Assembly (NCBI RefSeq): GCF_018613695.1
Contig: NZ_JAGGPR010000016.1
Location: forward strand, 165,868-229,867
Length of the DNA: 64,000 bases
Reading direction: 5' to 3'
Source: Arthrobacter sp. ISL-95
GTDB lineage: Bacteria > Actinomycetota > Actinomycetes > Actinomycetales > Micrococcaceae
In this document: positions 16,075 to 25,276 of the stretch, piece after piece
Layout of the letters: each line of letters opens with the position of its first letter
Numbering within the stretch: position 1 is the first letter of the stretch
Made by a program: the position numbers and the translations under genes
The notes under the pieces: generated by a model
Seen by the model: the letters and a program-made list of their open reading frames with translations, nothing else
Databases searched by the model: none
What the model was told of the DNA's origin: nothing

Positions 16075-17334
16075 CTAAAAGACAGTGTCTTTGGGCCCCC
16101 GCCAAGCAGTGCTTGAACTTCGTGCCCAGGCACAAATGGTCCCTTGCCCCAGGAGATCCATGAGCAGCTCGGCGAGTCGATAGCCCGGTTGGGCCTCCCC
16201 TGCCCCGCTGAGGCACGCATAGGCAATGGATCCGCGCCCCTTGCACCAGGCAATCCAGCCCTGCAGGGTCAGTGCCGCCGCCGGGACAACGCCGGATTCG
16301 CCATCGACGCACAGCCCGATAAGAACTTTCTCCAGTGCATCCAGCGTGCCCCAGCACGGCATGTCCGGTTGCATTCCAAGCAGGACATCACCGTAGGTAA
16401 AGACGTCGCCATCGGTATTTGGTGCAGGCGGTACCTTGGCAGCGGGGAGGACCGGGACGGCTACTCCGAATTCTTGCGGGTCGAACGGAGTGTCGGAGTA
16501 ATCGTCGTCGTCAACGAACAAACCCAACGCGGAGGCGCCGGACTTCGCGGATTCCATGCCTGCCGCCGCCATGACCACCACAGCGTCACGCCACGCAGGG
16601 ACCCTGAGAGTTGTTCTAAGGAGGCCCATGATGTGTGCGTCGGTGCCGCACTGCAGGAGGTGGCCTGCTTCAACCCGGTTCAGCACGTGGTGCCATACAG
16701 CAAGGACAGTGTCCAGACAGTGCTCACTCCTCCATCTACCAAGAATCTGCTTGCCGTAGCGCGACTCCGCGGCGAGTACCAAAGGGTCGAGCACCCCTGG
16801 GCTGGCAAGCCGAGGTTTTGCAGACGTGCTCCTGGGTGATGGCCCTATGGAGCTCCCCCTGTACACCAGCTCTGCGCTGAGTCTGCTGTTTTTTATGCGA
16901 TCAACCGGTAAGCCCGGAACCGGGCAACATTGCAAATCTGTGCAGTAGGCGCTGCGCCAATACTCGGGGCCAACAAGCCACGCGTCCCGGACCGATAAGT
17001 CAACCTCATCCAGACTCAGCTGAAGGGCTTCGAGCAACGGGATTGCCTGACGGACAACATTGCCGTCCTCCCAACCGGAGTCGGTATAGACGGCGAGCAC
17101 CACCCCGTTGGCGTCCTCATCGGCAATCAGGAAGCTCCGGATCTGGTCCGCAAAACCTGCGCGGGCTTCGAGTGAAGCAAGGGTTGGCAGATCCACGCGC
17201 AGCGTGGCTCCCAGGACTTTCCCTTGCATGGTGATTGCCACAAGACTGTCCTCGGGCCAGTAACCCAACATGTGGGGAATGTAGCCAAGAATATCTTCGG
17301 GTTGGTGGATGCTGAGCGTTCTGTTCGAAGTCAT
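16075..17334 (-). CDS. DUF4192 domain-containing protein
   Basis: A 419-residue protein matching the actinobacterial DUF4192 family. The N-terminus has the diagnostic pattern PEDILGYIPHMLGYWPEDSLVAI followed by LRVDLP (about residues 46-51). The family has no established function. It is found mostly in actinobacteria, often near sigA, as here. No signal peptide or membrane helix is evident. The ATG at 17334 follows a purine-rich GAGCAGGGTGG. The gene lies between sigA and an MFS gene on the same strand. Confidence 0.8.
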   Translation of the reverse strand: MTSNRTLSIHQPEDILGYIPHMLGYWPEDSLVAITMQGKVLGATLRVDLPTLASLEARAGFADQIRSFLIADEDANGVVLAVYTDSGWEDGNVVRQAIPLLEALQLSLDEVDLSVRDAWLVGPEYWRSAYCTDLQCCPVPGLPVDRIKNSRLSAELVYRGSSIGPSPRSTSAKPRLASPGVLDPLVLAAESRYGKQILGRWRSEHCLDTVLAVWHHVLNRVEAGHLLQCGTDAHIMGLLRTTLRVPAWRDAVVVMAAAGMESAKSGASALGLFVDDDDYSDTPFDPQEFGVAVPVLPAAKVPPAPNTDGDVFTYGDVLLGMQPDMPCWGTLDALEKVLIGLCVDGESGVVPAAALTLQGWIAWCKGRGSIAYACLSGAGEAQPGYRLAELLMDLLGQGTICAWARSSSTAWRGPKDTVF

Positions 17335-17423
17335 GGTTCCACCCTGCTCAACTCCGGCCGGCGGAGACAGGGACCATCATGCTTATGTGGAAAAGCAGCG
17401 CGGCAATACAGCGACGTGCGGTC

Positions 17424-18779
17424 CTACTGGTCGTCCGCGGACGCGGGCCGTGTGGCGCGTCGTCGCTCCACCCGTTCCCGGCGCTGCCTGGCGAGGGCGG
17501 CCAGCAGCGGCTGCACGTGAATCCCCTGTGTTGCCATCTGGCGGCGCACCTTCCGCCGCGTCACCAGAATGAGTACGGTTCCGAGGCCCAGCAGTACGAA
17601 TTGAATGCTAAGGGCAATGCGGAACGGTGCGAGACCGTAAAGATTACCGCCGGAGAAACCACTGGCGTACAGGATATCGAGCACCAAGCCGATGAGGTAG
17701 ATCGCAACGAGCGCCGCGATGAAGCCGCCAACGTTGACAATACCGGTGGCTGTTCCGATCCGGTGCGAGGGATTGAAGGTACGGGCAAAGTCGAATCCGA
17801 TCATGGATCCGGGCCCGCCCACAGCCAGCACCACTACCAAAATAGCCAGGAGCCACAGAGGGGCGCGCTCGGGAAGAATGAGCACAGCAGCCCAAGCCAA
17901 GGTCGTCGCCAAAGCTATGAGCAGGACCATGGCGGATCTTCGCATGGGATGTTTGGAAACGAATCGGCCGAACCCGGGCCCGGCAGCTATAGCGGTGGCC
18001 ACGAAGAGCGCCATCAGGCCGGAGACTGTTGCGGCATCGAGTCCCTGGGCAGACAACAGGAAGGGATACCCCCAAGTCATCGCAAAAAGGTTGCCGCTGA
18101 ATTGAACCGTGAAGTGGCTCCAAAGGCCCAGCCGGGTTCCGGGTTGTTTCCACGCGCGGGACAGGGAAACGCCAGTGGCACGGAGGCCCTGGCCGGTTTC
18201 CCGGGGCGGGTGCCCGGGCGGGGCATCGCGGAGCATCGCCAGTACGAGGACCACTGCCAGCACAGACATCGCCGCCAGAGTGAGGAATGCGGGTGTCCAT
18301 CCGGCCGTGTGAAGAAGCAGTGCGAACGGAACAACGCTGAAGAGCTGACCGAGTTGGCCACTCATGCCGGTCAGCTGGGTGACCAGCGGAACCTTTGCAG
18401 GAGCGAACCACAAGGGGACCAAGCGAATTACCGAGATAAAGGTCATAGCATCGCCGGCCCCCACCAGGACCCGGCCCAGGACGCCTCCGGGGACACTGTC
18501 CGCAAAAGCCAACTGCAACTGCCCCAAGCCCATCAGCACGGCACCGCCGGCGATCATGGCCCTCGAACCAAACCTGTCCACCAGGACGCCCACGGGAATC
18601 TGCAAACCTGCGTAGACCAGAAGTTGAAGCACCGTGAAAAAAGAGATGGCGGAGGCGCTGGCGTGGAATCTGTCAGTGGCCTCCAAACCTGCCACACCAA
18701 ACGAGGTTCGCTGCGCTACCGCAACCAGGTAGGCGAATACGCCGATCGTCCAGATGAGCCAGGCACGGGGAGCATTCAC
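17424..18779 (-). CDS. MFS transporter
   Basis: A 451-residue, 12-helix major facilitator. The loop 2-3 signature is seen as GVLVDRFGSRAMIAGG near residues 55-70. The first helix has VAQRTSFGVAG, as in the nitrate/sugar-phosphate-type branch of the superfamily. A basic C-terminal tail (RRERVERRRATRP) is cytoplasmic. Substrate is unknown. Two GTG starts are possible: 18803, with no ribosome site, and 18779, which has CATAAT 6 nt upstream. I prefer 18779 on the leaderless model. It lies about 35 nt downstream of the PAC2 gene and could also be read with it. Confidence 0.75.
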   Translation of the reverse strand: MNAPRAWLIWTIGVFAYLVAVAQRTSFGVAGLEATDRFHASASAISFFTVLQLLVYAGLQIPVGVLVDRFGSRAMIAGGAVLMGLGQLQLAFADSVPGGVLGRVLVGAGDAMTFISVIRLVPLWFAPAKVPLVTQLTGMSGQLGQLFSVVPFALLLHTAGWTPAFLTLAAMSVLAVVLVLAMLRDAPPGHPPRETGQGLRATGVSLSRAWKQPGTRLGLWSHFTVQFSGNLFAMTWGYPFLLSAQGLDAATVSGLMALFVATAIAAGPGFGRFVSKHPMRRSAMVLLIALATTLAWAAVLILPERAPLWLLAILVVVLAVGGPGSMIGFDFARTFNPSHRIGTATGIVNVGGFIAALVAIYLIGLVLDILYASGFSGGNLYGLAPFRIALSIQFVLLGLGTVLILVTRRKVRRQMATQGIHVQPLLAALARQRRERVERRRATRPASADDQ

Positions 18780-18785
18780 CCCATA

Positions 18786-18791
18786 ATTATG
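18786..18791 (-). promoter_or_regulatory. Candidate -10 hexamer (CATAAT) for the MFS gene
   Basis: CATAAT on the minus strand is followed by 6 nt and GTG at 18779, fitting a leaderless transcript. Confidence 0.4.
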
Positions 18792-18814
18792 CCTGCCGAC
18801 CACTCAAAGCTGAT

Positions 18815-19753
18815 TTATTGAGGCGAGTCTTTACGTGCCAGATAGGCCTCGACCGCAGCTCCAATGTCTTCGGCGTTGGGCAGTTCATCGTTCTCATCAG
18901 CCAACAGTGATCGGCGGACAACGCCTTCGGATTTCTCGTCGTAACGCGTCTCGAGATTCGTCACTACTGCCTGCACTTCCTCGGAAGCTTCGATCTGATC
19001 GGCGATCTGTCGGCCCACTTCACGGCCAGCTTCCCGGAGCCTGTCCGTCGGCAGCATGAGGGACGTTGCCGCTCCCAAGTATTCCAATCCGGCTACTGCT
19101 GCCGGCGGGTACTCCGCTTCGGAGAGGTAATGCGGGACATGGATGACGTACCCGGCCACGTTCCGTTCCGCTTCGGTGAGCCGGAGTTCAAGGACGTGTC
19201 CAATGGCGGCCGGTACATCAACGGTGGGCTTCCAACTGGAAATCCCCGCAATGAGCTCAGGCATGTTGCCATGAACCGTGACGCCAACAGGCCGCGTGTG
19301 CGGGACGGGCATGGGGATGGAATGGATCCAAGTCACCAAGTTGACGTCGAGCTCTTCCACGATTCCAACCACAGCCCGCGAGAAGCGCTCCCATTGCAGA
19401 TCGGGCTCGAAGCCGGCAAGGAGCAAAAAAGGTTGGCCGAGGCCGTCATTGAGCTTGTAAAGGCCAAGCTTTGGCGCCTGGTAGTCCTGCAGATGGTCTT
19501 CAACGAAGCTGATGTGAGGCCGCCTGGAACGGTAATCGATGAGTTGGTCGGCGTCGAACATGGCCACCACCTCGGCGTCCAGTTCGTCCAACAGTTCCGC
19601 GTTGATCTGCCGGACTACGTGACCGGCATCGGCAAAACCCGTGAATCCCATGACCATGTTCAGCCCACGAAGTTCGGGGCTGTGGAAGGTCTCAATGTTT
19701 CGCGCATAGAGCGATTCGGGGTCCAGGAGAGAGCCGGATATCCGTTCAAACAC
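18815..19753 (-). CDS. PAC2 family protein (proteasome-assembly-chaperone-like fold)
   Basis: A 312-residue soluble protein of the bacterial/archaeal PAC2 family, related in fold to proteasome assembly chaperones. Typical features are GLNMVMGFTGFADAGHV near residue 30, a DADQLIDYRSRRP block, and VTVHGNMPEL in the middle. The function of bacterial members is not settled. The GTG at 19753 is chosen because GAAAGGAA lies 6 nt upstream. Residues from a longer frame would lack a ribosome site. Confidence 0.8.
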   Translation of the reverse strand: MFERISGSLLDPESLYARNIETFHSPELRGLNMVMGFTGFADAGHVVRQINAELLDELDAEVVAMFDADQLIDYRSRRPHISFVEDHLQDYQAPKLGLYKLNDGLGQPFLLLAGFEPDLQWERFSRAVVGIVEELDVNLVTWIHSIPMPVPHTRPVGVTVHGNMPELIAGISSWKPTVDVPAAIGHVLELRLTEAERNVAGYVIHVPHYLSEAEYPPAAVAGLEYLGAATSLMLPTDRLREAGREVGRQIADQIEASEEVQAVVTNLETRYDEKSEGVVRRSLLADENDELPNAEDIGAAVEAYLARKDSPQ

Positions 19754-20114
19754 GGCGTGTTCCTTTCGCAATGACAAAGTCAGGGAGGTCCACCGCACCG
19801 TCGAATGGACAACCGGTGAAGTGACGCCTGAAACATCACACCACCGGACACCACTGTTTGACTGCGGGGCACTATTAATTCATACAACGCTGCAATGCCA
19901 AGGCGCATTCCTGCCCCCAGTGTGCCGCAGCTCTCATTTGATGACCGTCCGCAGCGTTCGGAGAGACTACGATCGAAACGGGTCCTCGTCCTTTGCGACG
20001 CCGGACCTGGAGACCAAGGCCGCCGTCGCCAGAAGACGTCGGGCGCGTACCGGGGCAGGCCGCCAAACATGCGGTCCCGCCATGCAATGCAGAGAGAAGT
20101 GAGGACACATCCTC
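19754..20114. other. Intergenic region between divergent PAC2 and pepA genes
   Basis: 361 nt without a convincing gene. It holds a candidate pepA promoter (19858-19886), leaving a leader of about 220 nt. Small open frames here have no ribosome site and look like chance. I see no riboswitch or strong hairpin. Confidence 0.5.
19858..19886 (+). promoter_or_regulatory. Candidate vegetative promoter of pepA
   Basis: TTGACT (19858-19863), a 17-nt spacer and CATACA (19881-19886) form a reasonable -35/-10 pair, about 230 nt upstream of the pepA GTG. Confidence 0.4.
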
Positions 20115-21638
20115 GTGGTCAAGACTACTGACATCATCCTGGGCATCATCGCCAAGGACCTGAAAAAGTCCCCCAGCGACGCACTCGTGATTGGCGTTGC
20201 CCAAGGAGCGGACGGGCCGGTACTGCTGTCCAACCCGTTGAGCGCAAAGGCCGCAGAATCCGTTGCGGGGTCACTGAAGCTCTTGGGAATCACCGGCGCT
20301 GCCGACCAGGCTCACCGACTTCCGGGCTTGCCGGAGACAGGCTCAGGGATTCTTGTCCTTGCAGGAGTAGGAAAGCTCTCCGATGACGGAGGCCTGAGCG
20401 AAGAAGCCCTACGGCGCGCCGCCGGATCCGCTGTGCGCCAACTCGCCGGGACACCTTCGGTCACCTTGGCGTTCCCGACGGCGACCCTCGCGGATGTCAC
20501 GGCTGTGGCCGAAGGAGCCGCTTTGGGCGCGTACTCCTACACGGAGCACCGTTCCAGCAAGGACGGGCTGAAGGCGCCTGTCACCAAGGCGCTGATTTTC
20601 TCGGACGTTGATGCCAAGTCTGCCCAGCCTGCGCTGGATCGGGCCATTGTGCTCGCTCGTGCCGTCAACTCAACCCGCACCTTGGTCAACCAGCCGCCGA
20701 GCCACCTGTACCCCGAGTCCTTCGCGGAGTCGGCCAAGGAACTGGCTAAGGGCCTTCCGGTCAAGATCACTGTCTGGGATGAAAAGCGCCTGGAAAAGGA
20801 AGGCTTCGGGGGTATTCTGGGCGTCGGCAAGGGCTCCACGCGCCAGCCTCGCCTCGTCAAAGTCGAATACGCCCCCGCCAAGGCCACAAAGAAAATTGCC
20901 CTCGTCGGCAAGGGCATCACGTTCGATACCGGCGGCATTTCCATTAAGCCGGCCCTCGGCATGGGCGACATGAAGAGCGACATGGCCGGAGCCGCCGTCG
21001 TACTTAACACCGTCCTGGCCATCGCCTCACTCGGTCTGCCCCTCAAGGCGACCGCATGGCTCTGCATTGCCGAAAATATGCCTTCAGGCGCCGCAGCCCG
21101 GCCTGCTGACGTATTCACCATTTATGGCGGCAAGACAGTTGAGGTTCTGAACACGGACGCTGAAGGTCGTTTGGTCATGGCCGACGGCATCGTCGCTGCC
21201 AGCATGGAGAAGCCGGACGCCATCATTGATGTCGCAACACTGACAGGTGCTCAGCTGATCGCCCTTGGTTTACGCACGGCCGGCGTCATGGGATCCGATT
21301 CCGTCACCGCAGCTCTGAAGTCAGCCGCTGACAGGGCAGGCGAACTGGTATGGCCCATGCCACTGCCCGAAGAGCTCCGTCCGAGCCTGGATTCACAGGT
21401 GGCGGACCTGGCTAACATCGGTGAACGCAACGGCGGCATGATGACCGCAGCGGTCTTCCTCCGCGAATTCGTGGGAAAGAACGACGCCGGCCAGCAGATC
21501 CCGTGGGCCCACGTGGACATCGCCGGACCGTCGTTCAACAACGGCGCCCCTTATGGTTACACGCCCAAGCAGGGTACCGGATGCACCGTCCGCACGCTGG
21601 TTGCCTACGCCGAGGATCTCCTGGCCGTCTCCGCCTAG
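20115..21638 (+). CDS. pepA: Leucyl aminopeptidase (M17)
   Basis: A 507-residue cytosolic M17 zinc/manganese aminopeptidase, which forms hexamers and removes N-terminal residues from peptides. The catalytic half carries the metal-binding lysine in GKGITFDTGG (about residue 275), GDMKSDMAGAA, and the family signature NTDAEGRL (about residues 346-353). The less conserved N-terminal half (residues 1 to about 170) is the usual hexamer-stabilising domain. The GTG at 20115 lies in the context AGTGAGGACACATCCTC. Some PepA proteins also bind DNA, but nothing here shows that. Confidence 0.95.
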   Translation: MVKTTDIILGIIAKDLKKSPSDALVIGVAQGADGPVLLSNPLSAKAAESVAGSLKLLGITGAADQAHRLPGLPETGSGILVLAGVGKLSDDGGLSEEALRRAAGSAVRQLAGTPSVTLAFPTATLADVTAVAEGAALGAYSYTEHRSSKDGLKAPVTKALIFSDVDAKSAQPALDRAIVLARAVNSTRTLVNQPPSHLYPESFAESAKELAKGLPVKITVWDEKRLEKEGFGGILGVGKGSTRQPRLVKVEYAPAKATKKIALVGKGITFDTGGISIKPALGMGDMKSDMAGAAVVLNTVLAIASLGLPLKATAWLCIAENMPSGAAARPADVFTIYGGKTVEVLNTDAEGRLVMADGIVAASMEKPDAIIDVATLTGAQLIALGLRTAGVMGSDSVTAALKSAADRAGELVWPMPLPEELRPSLDSQVADLANIGERNGGMMTAAVFLREFVGKNDAGQQIPWAHVDIAGPSFNNGAPYGYTPKQGTGCTVRTLVAYAEDLLAVSA

Positions 21639-21652
21639 CACCCGCCTTGCCC

Positions 21653-21710
21653 TTCCGGGGCTGTGCGGGACCCTGCCGGATCTCCGGCGAGGACCCGCGC
21701 AACCCCGGAA
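21653..21710. terminator. Long imperfect stem-loop after pepA
   Basis: TTCCGGGG and TGTGCGGG pair with CCCGCGCA and CCCCGGAA, with one bulge and one G-T pair. A second small hairpin (CCGGA/TCCGG) lies in the loop. It is followed by TTAT rather than a T-run. Probably a transcription end or mRNA-stabilising structure. Confidence 0.5.
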
Positions 21711-21852
21711 TTATGCGGGGTGTAGCGCTGTGTCACAAGTGAACGTGAGTCTGGACACAAGCGCTCCCCAAAACGCCCGCAGAGGGTGGAGCATGGGTAG
21801 GTGGTTCGCTAAGGTGAACTCGATAGTCACAAATGCAAGAGAACTTAGGTGC

Positions 21853-21861
21853 TGGCATAAT
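21853..21861 (+). promoter_or_regulatory. Candidate extended -10 of lpdA
   Basis: TGGCATAAT is an extended -10 (TGn plus CATAAT), predicting transcription start near 21868 and a leader of about 66 nt. No good -35 is visible, as expected for extended -10 promoters. Confidence 0.35.
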
Positions 21862-21933
21862 CACGGCAGAACAAGTTCCAAAGACCAGATGGCACGCAGT
21901 CCCGTGTCATCATTCACGCGAGGGAGCGTTTTA

Positions 21934-23316
21934 GTGGCCGATCAGGCAACTGCGCAAGAATTCGACATCCTGGTACTCGGTGGCGGCAGCGGCGGCTACG
22001 CCACTGCCCTGCGGGCCGTTCAGCTTGGGTTCACCGTTGGCCTTGTGGAAAAGGCAAAGCTCGGCGGAACCTGCCTGCACAACGGTTGCATTCCCACCAA
22101 GGCACTCCTGCACTCGGCCGAGCTGGCCGACCATGCACGCGATTCCGCCAAGTACGGCGTGAACGTCACGCTCGACAGCATCGACATGTCGGCCGTGAAC
22201 GCGTACAAGGACGGCATTATTGCCGGTAAGTTCAAGGGCCTCCAGGGACTTATCAAGTCCAAGGGCATCACCGTCATTGAGGGTGAAGGCAAGCTCCAGG
22301 GCAACAACACCGTCGTTGTGAACGGCACCTCCTACACGGGCAAGAACATCGTCCTGGCCACGGGTTCCTACTCCCGTTCACTGCCTGGACTGGAAATCGG
22401 CGGCAAGGTCATCACCTCTGACCAGGCCCTCACCATGGACTACATCCCCAAGAGCGCCATTGTCCTGGGCGGCGGCGTCATCGGTGTCGAATTCGCTTCC
22501 GTGTGGAAGTCCTTCGGCGTGGACGTCACCATCATTGAAGGCCTCCCCTCCTTGGTTCCCAACGAGGACGCCGCGATCGTGAAGAACCTTGAGCGTGCTT
22601 TCAAGAAGCGCGGCATCAAGTTCACCACCGGCATCTTCTTCCAGGGTGTTGAGCAGAACGACGACGGCGTCAAGGTCACCTTGGTTGACGGCCAGACGTT
22701 CGAAGCCGACCTCCTCCTGGTTGCCGTTGGCCGTGGTCCCGTGACCGCCAACCTCGGCTACGAAGAAGCCGGTATCACCATCGACCGAGGCTTCGTCATC
22801 ACCAACGAACGCCTCCACACCGGTGTTGGCAACATCTACGCCGTTGGCGACATCGTCCCCGGCGTCCAGCTCGCACACCGCGGCTACCAGCAGGGCATCT
22901 TCGTCGCCGAGGAAATCGCCGGCCTGAACCCGGCAATCGTCGAGGACATCAACATCCCCAAGGTCACCTACTGCGAGCCCGAAATCGCCACTGTGGGCTA
23001 CACCGAAAAGGCCGCCAAGGAAAAGTTCGGCGACGACCAGGTGCAGACCCAGGAATACAACCTGGCCGGCAACGGCAAGAGCTCAATCCTTGGCACCGGT
23101 GGCCTCGTCAAGCTTGTCCGCCAGAAGGATGGCCCCGTGGTGGGCATCCACATGATCGGCTCCCGCATGGGCGAGCAGATCGGTGAAGCCCAGCTGATCG
23201 TGAACTGGGAAGCCTACCCGGAGGACGTGGCCCAGCTGGTCCACGCCCACCCCACCCAGAACGAAAGCCTGGGCGAAGCCCACCTTGCCCTCGCGGGCAA
23301 GGCTCTCCACGGCTAA
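21934..23316 (+). CDS. lpdA: Dihydrolipoyl dehydrogenase (E3)
   Basis: A 460-residue FAD disulfide oxidoreductase that re-oxidises dihydrolipoamide in 2-oxoacid dehydrogenase complexes. It has an N-terminal FAD-binding GGGSGGYATALRA, the redox-active pair in GGTCLHNGCIPTKALL (about residues 42-57), an NAD-binding GGGVIGVEFAS, and the second FAD motif YAVGDIVPG. The C-terminal active-site base is in HAHPTQNE. The GTG at 21934 has GAGGGAG upstream; the frame is open further upstream but without family similarity. It is followed 111 nt later by the E2 gene, and lipB/lipA for its cofactor lie 10 kb away. Confidence 0.95.
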   Translation: MADQATAQEFDILVLGGGSGGYATALRAVQLGFTVGLVEKAKLGGTCLHNGCIPTKALLHSAELADHARDSAKYGVNVTLDSIDMSAVNAYKDGIIAGKFKGLQGLIKSKGITVIEGEGKLQGNNTVVVNGTSYTGKNIVLATGSYSRSLPGLEIGGKVITSDQALTMDYIPKSAIVLGGGVIGVEFASVWKSFGVDVTIIEGLPSLVPNEDAAIVKNLERAFKKRGIKFTTGIFFQGVEQNDDGVKVTLVDGQTFEADLLLVAVGRGPVTANLGYEEAGITIDRGFVITNERLHTGVGNIYAVGDIVPGVQLAHRGYQQGIFVAEEIAGLNPAIVEDINIPKVTYCEPEIATVGYTEKAAKEKFGDDQVQTQEYNLAGNGKSSILGTGGLVKLVRQKDGPVVGIHMIGSRMGEQIGEAQLIVNWEAYPEDVAQLVHAHPTQNESLGEAHLALAGKALHG

Positions 23317-23427
23317 GTCTTACCAAGACCCACGGGTCGGGTGCATGCGGCGCAATATGCCGCATGCACCTGACCCGGACCAGCAGAATTCATCCGCACA
23401 AAGATCAATAAGGAGAACGGGGACGAC

Positions 23428-25098
23428 ATGTCTGAATCCGTTAACTTGCCCGCCCTCGGTGAGAGTGTCACCGAAGGAACCGTCACCCGCTGGCTCAAGC
23501 AGGTTGGTGACCGGGTGGAGATCGACGAGCCGTTGCTCGAGGTTTCAACCGACAAAGTAGACACCGAAATCCCTTCTCCGATCTCTGGCGTCATCGAAGA
23601 AATCCTCGTCGCTGAAGACGAGACGGCCGAAGTAGGCGCCCCCTTGGTCCGCATCGGCGACGGCTCCGGTTCAGCCGCGCCGGCAGCTGAGGCCGCACCG
23701 GCTGAGGAAGCCCCCGCTGAGCAGGCCGCACCGGCCGAAGAAGCTCCCGCAGCCCCCGCAGCTGAAGAAGCACCGTCAACCGAAGCACCCGCGGCTTCAG
23801 GCGAAGGCCACGAAGTTACCCTTCCTGCTTTGGGCGAGAGCGTTACCGAAGGTACCGTCACCCGCTGGCTGAAGGCTGTAGGCGACACCGTTGAGGTGGA
23901 TGAGCCCCTCCTTGAGGTTTCCACCGACAAGGTAGACACCGAGATCCCCTCCCCCGTTGCCGGCACTCTGCAGGAAATCCGCGTGAGCGAGGACGAGACA
24001 GCAGAGGTTGGCTCAGTCCTGGCCGTCATCGGCTCCGGCGCCGCTCCGGCTTCGGCTCCCGCCCCGGCTGCAGCACCAGCCGCAGAAGCACCGTCTGCGC
24101 CTGCAGCTGCACCGGCACCCTCGGCTCCGGCCCCGGCTGCTCCCGCAGCAGAAGGTTCTTCGGAATCCGGTTACGTCACTCCCTTGGTTCGCAAGCTTGC
24201 CAACCAGCACGGCGTAGACATCGCGTCGGTCTCCGGCACCGGTGTCGGCGGCCGCATCCGCAAGCAGGATGTCCTCGCCGCAGCTGAGGCCAAGCAGGCA
24301 GCCGCAGCCCCCGCTGCAGCTGCTCCTGCCGCAGCTCCTGCTGCCAAGGCCACTGCACCCGTGGTCGCGTCCTCCTTGCGAGGCACCACCGAGAAGGCCC
24401 CGCGTATCCGCCAGGTTATTGCCCGCCGTATGCGCGAGTCACTTGAGGTCTCCACTCAGCTGACCCAGGTGCACGAGGTGGACATGACCAAGATCGCCAA
24501 ACTCCGTCTCAAGGCCAAGAACTCGTTCCAGGCCCAGAACGGCGTCAAGCTGACGTTCCTGCCGTTCATCGCCAAGGCTGTGGCCGAGGCCCTGAAGCAG
24601 CACCCCAAGCTCAACGCTGCCTACGACGAATCCAAGCAGGAAATCACGTACCACAACGCCGAGCACCTGGCGATCGCCGTCGACACTGACAAGGGTCTTC
24701 TGGTTCCCGTCATTTCCGACGCCGGCAACCTGAACCTCGCAGGCCTGGCCAGCAAGATCGCCGACGTCGCAGGCCGTACCCGCGACGGCAAGATTGGCCC
24801 GGATGAGCTTTCCGGTGGCACCTTCAGCATCACCAACATCGGCTCCGTTGGTGCATTGTTTGACACCCCGATCATCAACCAGCCGCAGGTCGGCATCCTC
24901 GGAACCGGCGCGATCGTCAAGCGCGCCGTCGTAGTTGCCGATGAGAACGGTGACGACTCGATCGCCATCCGCTCCATGATGTACCTGTCGTTGACGTACG
25001 ATCACCGCTTGGTGGACGGTGCGGATGCAGGCCGCTTCCTGCAGACCCTCAAGGCCCGCCTCGAAGAAGGTGCTTTCGAAGCTGACCTCGGTCTCTAG
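23428..25098 (+). CDS. sucB: 2-oxoacid dehydrogenase E2 (dihydrolipoamide succinyl/acyltransferase), two lipoyl domains
   Basis: A 556-residue E2 subunit. Two near-identical lipoyl domains (about residues 3-77 and 128-202) each carry the lipoylation lysine in STDKVDTEIPSP. They are joined by Ala/Pro/Glu-rich linkers typical of swinging arms. A peripheral-subunit-binding domain follows (TPLVRKLANQHGVDI to GGRIRKQDVL, about residues 249-285). The C-terminal catalytic domain has the active-site YDHRLVDGADAGRFL. In actinobacteria this type (SucB_Actino) can serve pyruvate and 2-oxoglutarate dehydrogenases together. AAGGAG precedes the ATG. A strong terminator follows. Confidence 0.93.
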   Translation: MSESVNLPALGESVTEGTVTRWLKQVGDRVEIDEPLLEVSTDKVDTEIPSPISGVIEEILVAEDETAEVGAPLVRIGDGSGSAAPAAEAAPAEEAPAEQAAPAEEAPAAPAAEEAPSTEAPAASGEGHEVTLPALGESVTEGTVTRWLKAVGDTVEVDEPLLEVSTDKVDTEIPSPVAGTLQEIRVSEDETAEVGSVLAVIGSGAAPASAPAPAAAPAAEAPSAPAAAPAPSAPAPAAPAAEGSSESGYVTPLVRKLANQHGVDIASVSGTGVGGRIRKQDVLAAAEAKQAAAAPAAAAPAAAPAAKATAPVVASSLRGTTEKAPRIRQVIARRMRESLEVSTQLTQVHEVDMTKIAKLRLKAKNSFQAQNGVKLTFLPFIAKAVAEALKQHPKLNAAYDESKQEITYHNAEHLAIAVDTDKGLLVPVISDAGNLNLAGLASKIADVAGRTRDGKIGPDELSGGTFSITNIGSVGALFDTPIINQPQVGILGTGAIVKRAVVVADENGDDSIAIRSMMYLSLTYDHRLVDGADAGRFLQTLKARLEEGAFEADLGL

Positions 25099-25131
25099 CA
25101 CCAAGCGGCACTAAGAACGGCTTGATGAACC

Positions 25132-25169
25132 AAAAGGCAGGTTACCGGACACCGGTAACCTGCCCTTTT
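25132..25169 (+). terminator. Rho-independent terminator of sucB
   Basis: A perfect 17-bp stem (AAAAGGCAGGTTACCGG and complement), loop ACA, ending in TTTT, 33 nt after the stop. Confidence 0.9.
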
Positions 25170-25238
25170 GCTTTGTCTGCCCGTTTGTTATAGGTACTCT
25201 CCAGCTTCATCAGCACCTGACCCGCATCCGCGTGGCTT

Positions 25239-25255
25239 TACTACGGGACGTAGAA
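25239..25255. promoter_or_regulatory. Fourth BlaI-like operator, upstream of small membrane gene
   Basis: TACTACGGGACGTAGAA matches operator 1 (TTCTACGTCACGTAGAA) at 14 of 17 positions and keeps the CTACG...ACGTAGAA core. It lies between the expected -35 position and the -10 (25265-25270) of the gene at 25277, a position that suits repression. Confidence 0.55.
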
Positions 25256-25264
25256 CCAACTGGA

Positions 25265-25270
25265 TAAGCT
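25265..25270 (+). promoter_or_regulatory. Candidate -10 hexamer (TAAGCT)
   Basis: TAAGCT is followed by 6 nt and ATG 25277, fitting a leaderless transcript. The BlaI-like operator ends 9 nt upstream of it. Confidence 0.45.
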
Positions 25271-25276
25271 GGGTTC

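Noticed and set aside
19895..20131. 78-codon open frame in the pepA leader
   Set aside because: No ribosome site, Arg-rich composition typical of chance frames, and it overlaps the pepA start.
21553..21933. 127-residue N-terminal extension of lpdA
   Set aside because: It overlaps the end of pepA and the intergenic stem-loop, and the FAD domain begins just after GTG 21934, which has a ribosome site.
23659..24170. Ala/Pro/Glu-rich repeats in sucB as a tandem-repeat locus
   Set aside because: These are the normal flexible linkers between lipoyl and binding domains of E2 proteins.
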